DNA from: Cannabis sativa
Lineage: Eukaryota > Streptophyta > Magnoliopsida > Rosales > Cannabaceae
NCBI RefSeq assembly: GCF_029168945.1
Contig: NC_083604.1
Span: 41,287,686 to 41,351,685 of the forward strand
Length of the DNA stretch: 64,000 bases
Reading direction: 5' to 3'
The notes below the pieces were generated by a model. The model did no database searches, was not told the origin of the DNA, and saw nothing but the letters and a program-made list of their open reading frames with translations. Below are positions 12,341 through 23,775 of the stretch, one piece after another (within the stretch, counting starts at the first letter, position 1; every line of letters starts with the position of its first letter). The position numbers and the translations under genes are program-made.

Positions 12341-15300
12341 AAATACTAAAACTTACAATCCTAAATAATTTCCAAGGTTTTCAACAACCGATATCGTTGT
12401 CCCGTTTAAGTGCGAGAGTCAAAGCTACCATTCATTGAATGTAGTTGTCGCCTCGTCTAAAATGTTAAACATTCTAGCAACCTTTTATTCGATCAAGATT
12501 GGAATTCCGCCGTTGTCCCGTTTAGGCGAGAGTCAAGGCAATTCTATCTTATGAGCTTCCACCATTGTTTCATAATTTGTAAGTCAAGTATGGTCGCCAC
12601 CATTGTGTGATCCATACCATACAAAACACTTACAAACTACTTATCATGCGAGGTTAAACTAAGTGCGAAATTGCTAATGAACGTTCCTCCATTAGTGAGG
12701 ATTACTCACTAAAACAAACGCGTGTAAAACCCACAATGGAGATCGAATGTCTCTATAATAAAGCTCATTATTTGAAAAGAGTTGTATTTTCTTTTATTCT
12801 CTTTATTTATTCTATTTATTTTAAATATATATTTATTTAATTAAAATTTCCAATTTAGAATGAAAAATTCTAAATATAAATTTTAATTTAATATTTATAA
12901 ATTTTACTTAGATGGATATGAAAATAATATGAATTATTTCCATCTTAGTAATAATTTCCAATAAATATTTAGAAAAAATATTTAAGTTGTTACAAAATTA
13001 ATTAATTTACAACTCAAATTTAATTTTCTATAAATATATATTGCATTTCGAAAAATTAAAGTATATAAGAATACAATTTTCGAAAAATGCATATTAAAAT
13101 AAAAAATAAATCCCGGGAAAAATTATTCTAATTTAATGTTGGCCCAAAATTAATTAATAAAATTAATTTACAACAAAAAATATAATTTTCCTATTTAATT
13201 AAATATATAAGAAAAATTTCAAATATTTAAGTAGATGATGAAAATCAACTTAAATATTAATTTTCTATTTAATTAAATACACTAGAAAAATACTTCAAGC
13301 AAAAATATCATCTATCTAGATTTTCCTTCGACTAATTAATTCAATTTCTAATAATATACTTTAATTCAATTTATTTTAAATTAATCAATAAATGAAAAAA
13401 TCATTGATTTAAGTTGATCCAAGAATTAATTAAAATAATTAATTTACAACTTAATCTATTTTTCAAGATAAAATTCGAAATTCTAGCATTTAAGAAATGC
13501 AATTTCGAAAATTGATTAATAAAATAAAGAAAAAATATATATTTTGAAAATTATTTAAATTTAGTTGAAAAATTAAATTTCAACTAAAAATAATTTTCTA
13601 TTTAATTAAATGTCATGAAAAAGAAATATTTAAGTATGATGATAAAATCAACTTAGATATTTAATTTTCAAATTAATTAAATGTATTAAATTCAAGAAAT
13701 AAATAATTAAGTGTAGAGAAGACTTAATTATTAATCTCTAGTTTAATACTAGGAAAATATACTTAAAATAAATTGTACCAAAATTAATTATTTAAATAAT
13801 TAATTTCACAATTTATAATATTTTCCTATTTAATATTAGAAATAATAAGTAGTCTAGTAAATAACTATCTGTAAAATATCTTATTTGACTATATCTTTTC
13901 CACAAAATTTGAAAAATATCTAATTTAAGTTGTACTAGAAAAATCTAGAACTTAAATATTTTCAAATTTAAATTTAATTAAATATCAAAAATTAAGTTGT
14001 AACCACTTAATTTGAAAATATTCCATTTTAAGTTAATATTTGAAAAGATATTAACTTAAAAAAAATATCTAAAGAATCTTAATAACCAATGCCTAAAATT
14101 CCTCAACTTAATTTTGAAATTTTGAATTCAAAAGATATTCAGATTTAAGTTGGTTAGTTGAAGATAACTAAATATCAACTTAAATAGGAATATTTAATGA
14201 AAAATTTAAATTAAGTTCCGTAAAGAATCTATATGGTTATAATTCTATATTTAATTAAATACAAGAAAATACATATAGTTTAGCTTAGAATATAAAATTC
14301 CTTAAACTATATTTTTCTTAAATTAATTTCAAAATAAATGAAATTAATTATGTTGCTAATCAATTTTATTAGGTTAAACTAGTTTAATTAACCTAGTACA
14401 ACTATTCAAATCAGCAAATGGGCCTTCACAATTTGGGGTGGTTTCAGGTGAGGGAGTGCCGGGGTTCGCATGTCGTACCCACTTCTATGGCTCCCAACTC
14501 TCACACAAGGCCCAAAAGAGAGGAATTTAACCTTAATAAGAACAACTGTTATTAATTGAATAAGCCCAAAACTAAATGGGCCTAAATAAAATCTATCAAT
14601 GACTACGACATTTTATTTAGTAACATTAACCTATATGCATCTATAATAAAATTAAACACATGTGCTCACACAGCACACTTTGGATGGGTCCTATCATGTG
14701 CTAGTCATACACAGATGAAAGAAGATTGTAAATATACCCGTTACAAATTATTATTCGAATTAAGTGGAGCCATCGTATCATTAGGGATTCGGCAAAAAGT
14801 AACCATGGCTATTTGCAATCAAGTAATAATAGGTTTTAAAAACTTACACATAAGCTAAAACACATACTCCTGCAACAAGGTTAGCTGGATAGTTGGATGT
14901 AGGATTTATTTAATTTTAAATAAATATTTAATTTCGAAAATAATTAATTAAATAAAAAAAAATAAAAAATTTCGAAAATTTTTAAAAAATTTAAAAAAAT
15001 TCGAAATTTAAAAAAAAATTTAAAATTAAACCTACAATTTTTGAAAAATTAGGTTTCAACCAACCTAAATATCATTTCAAAAATTTGCTAACTACTTTTA
15101 AATTTTAAATGTTATTTTATAAATAAAAATTAAATAAAAAATTAGAAAAGATAAATAAATATCTTTTTCAAATTTTTTTAAATGTAATTTAAATAAATAA
15201 AATAACAAAATTTAAAAAATTAGCAAAATATCTTATATCTATTTAAAATTACATGATTATAAATATCTTATTTTAAATTTAAATATGGTCAAAATATCTA

Positions 15301-15962
15301 AAAAAAATTTAATTAAAAAATCTTAAAAGATAAGATATTTTTAAAATATCTTAAAAGATATTATAAATATCTTTAAAAGATATTATAAATATCTTAAAAT
15401 ATCTCGACCTTTAAATTTAAAAATATAATCAAATTTAAAAATAAGATAGATTTTTAAGAAAAAAAGATAAATACTAATTCTATTCAAATTCAAATTACAC
15501 TAATATTCGAATTAAATTAAAAAAATTTAAATTAATTCAAAATGATAATTAGAATTGAATTAGAATAGTAATAGTATATATACAAAACCATACAAAAAAT
15601 TGGAAGTTAATTCCATGAAAAAGTATGAAAAATTGAAGAAAATTGAAAAATTCGAAACTGTACGGACAGTTCTCGCGATGATCGTGAAACTATCAAGACA
15701 AATTTCCCCGATTTTGTCAAATCTTCAAAAAATCATAACTAATTCAAATAAAATCCAAATTGAGTTTTGTAAAAGGCTAACTTGCTTAATTTTTTCCATA
15801 CTATCCAATAAAAATAATTCTAGAAACGAAATCACAATTATTTTTCACGAAAATTTCACAAACATCAATCAATCATCAAATAACACTCAATACAACATGA
15901 TACCATCCAAAGAACATACAAACAATCGTTTTAAAGTCCAAATTACATGTAAGTAAATCAAT
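12341..15962 (-). other. X element leader, very AT-rich
   Basis: On the minus strand this is the region between the primer site and the gag position. It matches 51437-54400 of the gag-bearing copy, including the short GC-richer island at 14400-14520 (matching 52410-52545) and the paired GGGACAACG motifs at 12395-12424 and 12509-12538. The 118-codon plus-strand ORF at 15600-15956 is antisense to this leader and has no support as a gene. Confidence 0.65.
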
Positions 15963-15980
15963 TACCATGGCTCGAGGCCA
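15963..15980 (-). other. Primer-binding site of the X element
   Basis: On the minus strand TGGCCTCGAGCCATGGTA directly follows the LTR end. The intact plus-strand copy has TGGCACCAGAGCCATGG, a variant of the initiator-Met primer site. The ACCAG to CTCG change is one of the CAG-site differences discussed in the findings. Confidence 0.7.
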
Positions 15981-15981
15981 T

Positions 15982-17871
15982 TGTTGGAATTTATTTTACC
16001 AGTGATCTTAGATCTACACACAAGTATGTTTATTAACATCCTAAATATGAACTTTCTAAAACGATGAAATAAACACATATAAAGTTTAAGAAACCTTACA
16101 TTGGGTGCAAATAATATAATGACTCCTTCCGTTCAGATATCTAGCCCTTTGATTCCTTTCTCGTAGCAGAGCATTATCAATATCCGAACCTCGGATCTCT
16201 TTCTCTCGAATCTTTGATGCCGAAACTCCTTTCGTCGATGATCTTTCTTCACGATCTTCCTCACTATGATTGAGGTATCACTTGATGTGTGTGGGCACTA
16301 CCGTAATCACTAAGGATTTCGAAATTCTCAAGAGGGAAGAGAAGAAGTGACTAAAGATAGGGAGAGAGAAGGCTCAGTTTTTTCTCTCAAGGAAAAATAG
16401 AAAATTTAAGTGTAAATTTCCCGAAGCCTTCACTACCTATTTATAGCATTCCACTAGGGTTAGCTTTGAATTCTGTGGCATTAAAATAATGAAAAAATCA
16501 GTTTAAATTTCCTACAAAAGTGGCTGGCCCTACACTTAGTGGGATCGGGCTCGCTTTTCGCAATTTTGCAATTTTAACACCTTTTGTATCTGATTTTCTC
16601 AAAAATACCAATGTCCTAATTCAACCATTTAAATGCCAATTCTAACTATTTAATAACTATAAATAATTATTAAATAATATTGTCATTTATCATATTTATT
16701 AATTGAACCATACAAAGTATCATAATTAACAAATATGCCCCTATAAACTCTTTCTTTACAATTTCGCCCTTACTTAGTGAAAATTTCACAAATAGACATA
16801 GTCTAATTTGTGAATTATAATTGATTAATCAAAACCAATTACATGAGTCTTACAAGCAATATTATCTCAACTAGTGGGGACCATGGGTCTATATAACCGA
16901 GCTTCCAATAAGTAGATCAAGAATTTAGCACTAAAATTCACTAACTTATTAATTCTTCGTTGAATCCACGCATAGAACTCGAATTGCACTCGATATAGAA
17001 TGCTCTATATGTTCCACCATATAGACACATCATTAGTTATCCATTGTTATAATCCTAATGTGATCAATGATCCTCTATATGAATGATCTACACTGTAAAG
17101 GGATTAAATTACCGTTACACCCTACAATGTATTTATTCCTTAAAACACTTGACCCCGTATAAATGATATTTCAGCTAATGTGAAATGAGTACTCCACCAT
17201 TTATGTTCGTTTGGTCAAGCTCGAAGGAGATCATCCTTTGCTTACTATTCGCCGTATGTAAGCTATAGATTCCATGTTTATGCTAGCGCTCCCACTCAAT
17301 TGCACTACCGTGTTCCCAAAATGTACGTATCACCCTGACCTAAAAGTAGGCTTAACTAACAAATCAAAGAACACGAATAGCCTTTCAAGATTGAGCCTAA
17401 TCATATCAGGATTAAGATCATTTGATCTAGGATCAACTTAGGCGATATTGACTTGAATAGATATTACGGTAAGTTTAATAAATCTAAGTCAAAGTTCAAT
17501 ATCGGTCCCTTCCGATGCATACTCCATGCATCCAACCTGAGCTTTACTTTAACCAATGCTCTGGAAAGAACATAGTATTTCTCCAAATACAAGTAAACTC
17601 TTGTTGTAGATTATCATATCAGTAAAACCCTATGTCTGATAAATCTAGGAAACTTTATTCACATAGTCATGTTTACTTTCCAATGTGTTGACGACACAAT
17701 AAACAGGATCAAGTATGTGAAAAGGGTTTCAGATGAATTTATACATTATGTACATATAGTCATGAAATAAATCATGTGAACCATGCAACATTAAATGTTA
17801 TTTCTGATCTATATTAATAAGTAAATCTGATTATATTGAAATGAGTTTTATTTAGGGCATAAAACCCAACA
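15982..17871 (-). repeat. 5' LTR of the X element
   Basis: Ends are TGTTGG...CCAACA, 1,890 bp, with the primer site immediately inside. It differs from its partner LTR (7698-9588) mainly at positions where one copy has CTG or CAG and the other has CCG, TCG, CGT or CG. Confidence 0.92.
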
Positions 17872-17876
17872 CTATG

Positions 17877-17920
17877 TTATATACAAATTGGTCTTGGGTT
17901 TATTATAAATTTTCCTAACA
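17877..17920 (+). mobile_element. Copia A 3' LTR, second part
   Basis: These 44 bases end in TTTCCTAACA and complete the LTR begun at 7251. They sit between the CTATG duplication and the older X LTR. Confidence 0.82.
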
Positions 17921-19007
17921 AGACATAGTCTAATTTTAGAATTATAATTGATTAATTAAAATCAATTAACTGAGTCTTACAAGCAGTATTATCTCAACTA
18001 GTATGGGGACCATGGGCCTATATAACCGAGCTTCCAATAAGTAGATCTAGAATTTACCAAGTAAATTTCCTAACTTATTAATTCCTCTTCGCACCACTAT
18101 AGATTTGGAATTGCACTCTTAATTATATAGAACGCTCTATATGTTTTACGATATAGATATGCTATGAAAATTCAACCATTGTTCTAATCCTAATAATCAA
18201 AGATCCTCTATAGATGATTTACACCGAGTAAGGACAAATTAACCGTTTCACCCCTCAATGTATTTTATCCTTAAAACACTTAACTTCCTATAAATGATAT
18301 TTTAGTAAACTAATGTAATCACTGAAATAAGAGCTCTTCCATATATCTCTATTAAGCCAAGCTCGAAGGAAATCATCATTTCACTTCTATGTCCAGATAG
18401 AAGCTATAGATTCCATATATATGTTTAGCGCTCCCACTCAATTGTACTATCATGTTCCCAAACTGTACGTTCGACCCGATCCAAATGGTAGGCTTTAACT
18501 AACAACTCAAAGAACACAAATAAAACTCTTGAAATCAAACCTAACCATGTCAGGATTACGATCTTTTGATCTAAGATCAACCAGTGATATTGACTTAGAA
18601 AGATACAACGGTAAGATTATAATATCTTTACCAAGATAATTATCGGTCTCAATCTAATGTATACTCTATACATCCGATACTAGCATACTTGGCCAATGTT
18701 CTGGAAAGAACATAACACTTATCCAATGTGTAAGTAAGTTGTATCGCTCACTATCACATCAGTGTAAATCCAGTGCACTGATGAATCAAGGGACATTAAC
18801 TTTTGAAGCATATAATCACAATTACCTTCCACTGTGTTGACATCACTATAATTGTGAATAACTATATGTTTTGGACTTAACAGAAATTGTATACATTAAA
18901 CCATAAACATGAAAAATACATGTAAACATAAATGACTTCTAATCTTCTATTGGTAACAAATCAGATTATATTGAAATGGGTTTTATTTAGGGCATAAAAT
19001 CCCAACA
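17921..19007 (-). mobile_element. Truncated older X LTR interrupted by Copia A
   Basis: The sequence starts mid-LTR at AGACATAGTC, aligns with the corresponding right part of the other X LTRs, and ends CCCAACA at 19007. No polypurine tract follows, so this edge is either the outer end of a 5' LTR or a solo LTR. AGTCA (19008-19012) may be its target duplication. It is visibly more diverged than the other X copies. Its missing left portion should lie beyond the far end of Copia A, outside the window. Confidence 0.82.
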
Positions 19008-19039
19008 AGTCAAAACGACATTAGATTCAGATAAGCAGA

Positions 19040-20170
19040 AACCAACGAACCAGGTTATTTGTTGACCTAGGCACTAGGCCCTTTAAACCCAGCTTTCAGG
19101 ATTCTATTTTTGATACTTCCAAGGCTTCTGAACTTGAGGACGGGGTCTCTCTTCCTATTTTTGACCATGTCAGATTCAATGGTCACATTGGACTTGGCAT
19201 TTGAGTAATTAAAGATAACATCCTAGGTTGATTGTCAACCTGGGTGCTGGGTTCAGTACCTTGTCAACTTGGGCGATGGGCCCTGTTTCCAGGGACTTGG
19301 GTTTGTGGTTTTCTCCTCGAGTTTACTGGAATCTTTTTTATTTCTGATGACAGTAAAAATGTTGAAAGCAATTTTTGCTGAACTGAATTGGAAACAGCCT
19401 AGTTTGACAAAATGTCAGCCGGGGCGCAAGGCCCAGCCCTAGGTGTCAACCTGAGCTCTGAGTCCCTTTTTTTGCCTTTTAAAATTTTTTTTTGGTCCCC
19501 AAAAATAGTTGAATCTCAATATGTTTGAAGACGGAGATGATGCTAAAAAAAAAATCTTGAAAAACTCTATTTTTTGTTGCCCAGGTTGGCAAATTGTCAA
19601 CTTGGGCGTAGGGCCAGCCCCAGGTGTCAACCTGGGGGATGGACCCTGTTTTTATGCTTAGGAATTATTCTTTTCCTCCAAATGGATCTATTTCCAAATT
19701 TTTGATGAAGATAGATTCAATGCGAAAGTCGGATCTTCGATCGGACACTTGGAAGGAGCTTAAATTGACAAATTGTCAACTTGGGCGCTAGGTTCTCGGG
19801 GCCCCGAGGCCCCGGGTGCTCAAAAATTAACTTGCTCTGAATTTGATTTTGATACCTCAAACATGTCTATGGTATGTATAGTTGATGTTCCAATACAAGT
19901 TTTGGCCACTTTACACTAAGACGGTCCTAGGAACTGTAACCATAGTTGATGATGTCAACATGGGCACCGAGTGAAAGCTCTAGGTGTCCAAGTTGACTTT
20001 TGTGTTGCATGTGTGTGTAATTTTAGCTCTTGAACCTTGGATTAGGTTACTCCATGTCTTTATGGTACATAATACTTAAAGATAGTGGGTTGGATTCAAG
20101 TTATTGAGGTCTGAACTTCCATCTTGGAGATCCCATATTCAACTTGGGCACAAGGCTAGGGTCCCCTCCC
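19040..20170. repeat. Diverged tandem repeat, period about 170-190 bp
   Basis: A core resembling TTGTCAACTTGGGCGCTAGG recurs near 19058, 19227, 19405, 19596, 19777, 19950 and 20138. The spacings are 169, 178, 191, 181, 173 and 188 bp. A second half-copy (GTGTCAACCTGGG) often sits 30-36 bp after the core. A segment like GATTCAATGG followed by ACTTGG recurs between cores. The array is GC-richer than its surroundings, has no coding frame, and is strongly decayed. It could be a satellite remnant or the repeated part of an LTR or untranslated region. Confidence 0.68.
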
Positions 20171-21273
20171 AGGTTGACTACCATGACTCGGGTCTACTCA
20201 ATTTTGTGACGTCATCCTTCATGCCACATGTCAAACATTGATGTCCACATCACCAAAGAAAGTTTTTGGATCAACATTTGCCTCCAAGTCAAAGTACACT
20301 TGTGTGGAGCTGACTTGATGACGTGAACCAAACCCGTTTTGCTTGAAACTACCAGATAGGTATAAATTTTGACATTCTTAGGCACTTGTATTTGTTCTTC
20401 AAGTATTCCCATCTGAATTAGAACTTTTAATACTTTTCATTAGTCCTTGGAAATTTTAAAAATTCATTAACAAAGAAAAAGAGGAAAAAATCTTATCTTT
20501 TTTTTTTTCACTTATCTTTTATCTCTTTCTTTGAAAATTTGAAATTTTCTCATTTTTTGTTATGACATTAGGATTACTTGAATTGGAATCCTAATCTTTG
20601 TTGAATATGCCATTCGAAATTAGAGAGAGAAAGGAAGAAGAGAAAAGACATTTAGCCTTTTGCTTATCATTTATTTATTTCCTTTAGTTTCTCTATTTTT
20701 TCTTAAATCCCAATAACATTAGAAATTGTTGTTACCTTTTAAATTCGTATTTCTATTCCTAGTTGGATAGAAATTCAAAATTAGCTTGACAAAGGAGAAG
20801 GAAAATAAATAATTAGCTTTTACTTATCATTTACCTGTTCCTTAGGAAGTTTTAAATTTAAAAGACTCCAATTAGCTTTAGGATTAAGAAATTGGACTAA
20901 ATTATAAATAAGTGAGTTGAGAACCAATTTTTTCACAATTCCTTCTTCACTCCACATGCCTATAGCATTTAATGATCACCTTGAGATTTCATCTTCATCA
21001 ATCCTTCTTCACTCTAAGGTAGAGAACCACATTCTTTTTTTTTTCTTTCCATCTTGACGCCAATTTTTTTATTTTTTCTTCTTCTCTTCTTTTGTTAATC
21101 TTATTCCAAGGACTCCTGAACTCTAAAAAAACATCGAAATAATTTTTTCAAACCTCCTAAAAATCCAAAACACCTTTCTTGTGCCTTGGAAAATTCTTCC
21201 AAGCTACTTAGACTTTTTCCAACCAAGTTTGACTTTTCTTAAGTTGTAAGCAACTTGAATTGTTGAACTTGAG
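20171..21273. other. Intergenic stretch or leader upstream of the 83-codon ORF
   Basis: The sequence is T-rich with pyrimidine tracts. A possible TATA element (TTATAAATAAG) occurs near 20903. I see no domain or boundary of a known element. Confidence 0.3.
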
Positions 21274-21525
21274 ATGGCTAGGATGAAGAGAAGCAGAAGA
21301 TTACCTGATGAATATAATCCCCATGCTGCTCAGTTCATTAGACCTAAGTTGACAATGCGTAAGTTTAAGAACTTGGACAAGGCACGTGGTGGAAAAGTGA
21401 TGGCAACTGAGCTTCTCAGAGTTGCTATTGAGAGTGATGATATGAGAGATCGAGCCTTTAAGCTTAGGCCTCTTGTGTCTAGTACCCTTATCGAGCTTCA
21501 TGCTCAAACAATTCAGGATGATTAG
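21274..21525 (+). CDS. Hypothetical 83-residue basic protein, possibly a retroelement fragment
   Basis: An ATG-initiated frame of 83 codons begins MARMKRSRRLPDEY and ends at TAG. The protein is basic at the amino end, with an acidic patch (ESDDMRD) later. I do not recognise a family. A MAR-K/R-rich start after a repeated GC-rich region and a possible TATA box could fit a broken retrotransposon ORF, but that is a guess. No introns, signal peptide or membrane segment are apparent. The frame ends without homology continuing in another frame that I can see. Confidence 0.3.
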   Translation: MARMKRSRRLPDEYNPHAAQFIRPKLTMRKFKNLDKARGGKVMATELLRVAIESDDMRDRAFKLRPLVSSTLIELHAQTIQDD

Positions 21526-23530
21526 TGTCTTCCACAAACTATTGTTTAGAAGCCTGGACATGGTGCTCCCAAGGGTTCCTAGAATACTTACTGTAGTGCC
21601 TGGTCAAGATTCCACATGAATGCAGGTGCTTACTTGCCCTTGCATCGATAGTTTATATCCATAGCTGACTTCTTCGATGTTTGCCCTTACTAGATAAACC
21701 CCAATGGTTATAGGATTCAAGCCACCTTTTTCATATTTTACCGCCTTAGAAACTGGCCTATCCCGACTCCTCATGAGATAAACTTTCTCTGTGACTTGGA
21801 AAGAAGTCCAACTCCTCATGATAATTAGACTGTTGAATAGTCTATTAATAAATTAGACGACTTGTTAGAAAGATATAAGGAAAAATAAAATTTATATTAT
21901 GATTATATCTATTTGACCATTACAACAACATATGAAGTTTTCTTGTACCTTTTAAATTATACACATCATTGAATTGATGAACTTGATTCCTGAAGAAACA
22001 TAAAGTTTGATAAACATAATAGTGACTCCTAAAGAGTATATATGTTTTGAAGAATAATATAATTATTTTATTCGTGTATATAAAAATAAAACGTGTAATG
22101 ATTACTTATATGTTATAGTGATTTTACAAATTATCCTACCAAAGTTTTATTCAAATACAAATTATAGTGAACTTGAAGTTCATGAATTGAGTTAACATGA
22201 TCAATTATGCGCAATAAATTATCAAATGATTTGACTATATTTTATTGAAGAACCAAAAAATTCTTCTCATAGTTAATTTATAATGTTCAATCATATGTAA
22301 TATATTAAATTATTTTGAATACAATGTTTGGATTATATTTCTTTAACAATCTTGAGCCATTATTAAATTTTTATTGCACAATTTCTTATCGATGTGATAA
22401 GATTATATGATCATGGATTTACAAAAATTTATAAATTTATGTATTTCTAATTATACACGTAAATATTGAACCTAAACCTCAAGTTTAATTTCATATAGTA
22501 TATATGAGTTTAAACAAATATTGATTCATTGTGATATATTAAAATTCCTACATGTGTATTAATATTATTAGATATCCCAATTTTTAAAAATTCTCTCGAT
22601 CAGGGGAGAGAAATACAGGTGATCATCGATGAAGATTTTTAAAAAATAATTCTTGCACAAAGTATATAAGAACGATATAGTTCAAAACGATATATGCCAA
22701 CTGTAAATTAATATTATTCAAAGTTGAGTTAGAATGAGTCCAAAAATACCTAAAGCGTAAATGAACAAGGTAAACATTATTAATAAATGTTCATTTGGTT
22801 TGTCTTGAAAATGTTAAATCTAGAGGTACTCATGGAGATACCATAATGTTATATAGTATTGATAACTTAAAAATGATAATTGTGATAAAAACAGTACTCT
22901 AGAAGAGATTCCTTCGAGAAGTTAGACATAACATATTTGATTATAATTGAACCATTGCAGTGGTTCTATATAGGTACCTATAAATGATATACATATTTAA
23001 AAAAATATGTAATTTAAAGAGATCTCTATAAGTTATGCCAATATAAGAGGAAATTATCATATAATAATTTTTCTTTTCAATAATAGATGTTACATGTTTG
23101 TATATGCAATAAACTAACATGAGATAATAAAGATTATAGTAATAGATTTGTCTAGAATTATAGACATACATTTTATTTTTAGCCAAAATATTATGACGCC
23201 GTCAAGACAAATTTATTCTCATAAAGTGAAGTAAGACATGTAGAATGTGCAAATAAATATGTTGAATAAGAAATTTGCATATATGTATTTATACACAAAA
23301 TAAATTATTGTACAAAATGAATCAAGATTTGATTATAGCATCGAATATATTTTATGAGGATTTATAAATGTCACATAAATGTTGCAACAAAAAGTTATTT
23401 AGGCGAGTAAACTCGAACATAACCCACTATTTTTTTAAAGAAAACTCAAACTGGCTAACTCTCGTGTAGGTTTAGTCATTTTATGGTATCTCACCCGACC
23501 TTCCTCATAGCTCAAATTAGTTAGATAGTA
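21526..23530. other. AT-rich intergenic region
   Basis: Both strands carry many stops and only short frames. Nothing recognisable as a gene, RNA or bounded transposon was found. Confidence 0.5.
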
Positions 23531-23688
23531 TTTAGTTTGGTGGAATAAAATAATAATTGTAATGGTAATAGTAATGTAATAGAATAAGAATTGTAATAGG
23601 AATTAATGGTTTAGTTTGTTGTTGTAATTGTAATGAGAATAAACATTACAATTGTAATCATGATTCCAATACATTACAACAAACTAAA
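23531..23688. mobile_element. Small MITE-like inverted repeat upstream of the SKIP6-like gene
   Basis: The left end TTTAGTTTGGTGGAAT pairs, with mismatches, with the reverse complement of the right end (ATTACAACAAACTAAA). The interior is repeats of TGTAAT/ATTACA. About 158 bp, ending 87 bp before the gene's ATG. The target duplication is unclear, so the family is not assigned. Confidence 0.45.
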
Positions 23689-23775
23689 ACGTCATTACTT
23701 GTTACTTTCATAGCAATACATATAACCCCGTAACTCAGATGCAACGATGATCATTGATCTCACCTACCTTCTTCC

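Larger units (their letters stand above)
7698..17871 (-). mobile_element. Complete family X LTR element without detectable gag or pol
   Basis: Two LTRs of about 1.89 kb (7698-9588 and 15982-17871) bound a 6.4-kb internal region. The 5-bp duplication CTATG lies on both sides (7693-7697, 17872-17876). On the minus strand the order is LTR, primer site, long AT-rich leader, non-coding 3' part, GTGGGAGTTT polypurine tract, LTR. The leader and the 3' part match those of the gag-bearing X copy at 42565-61042. However, no gag frame or CCHC knuckle is found where gag should follow the leader (left of about 12340), and no pol motif occurs. It is therefore non-autonomous, as in large retrotransposon derivatives. 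The copy also shows many apparent CAG/CTG substitutions (see findings), so weak coding traces could be masked. Confidence 0.9.
1440..17920 (+). mobile_element. Copia element A, decayed and twice interrupted; 5' end outside the window
   Basis: The element spans Copia pol remnants (1442-6560), a polypurine tract (7236-7250) and a 3' LTR split by a later insertion (7251-7697 plus 17877-17920). A solo X LTR (3601-5488) and a full X element (7698-17871) are nested in it. Its 5' part is missing because the Gypsy element at 572-1439 interrupts it. It lies inside an older X LTR: the sequence right after its LTR end is X-LTR sequence starting mid-LTR (17921). Its many stops and frameshifts make it the most decayed Copia in the window. 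Confidence 0.78.

Noticed and set aside
15600..15956. 118-codon plus-strand frame
   Set aside because: Antisense to the X leader, of AT-rich low complexity, with no motif.
19780..19830. GGGGCCCCGAGGCCCCGGG palindrome as a terminator or regulatory hairpin
   Set aside because: It sits in one monomer of the diverged tandem array and is not seen in the others; no functional context.
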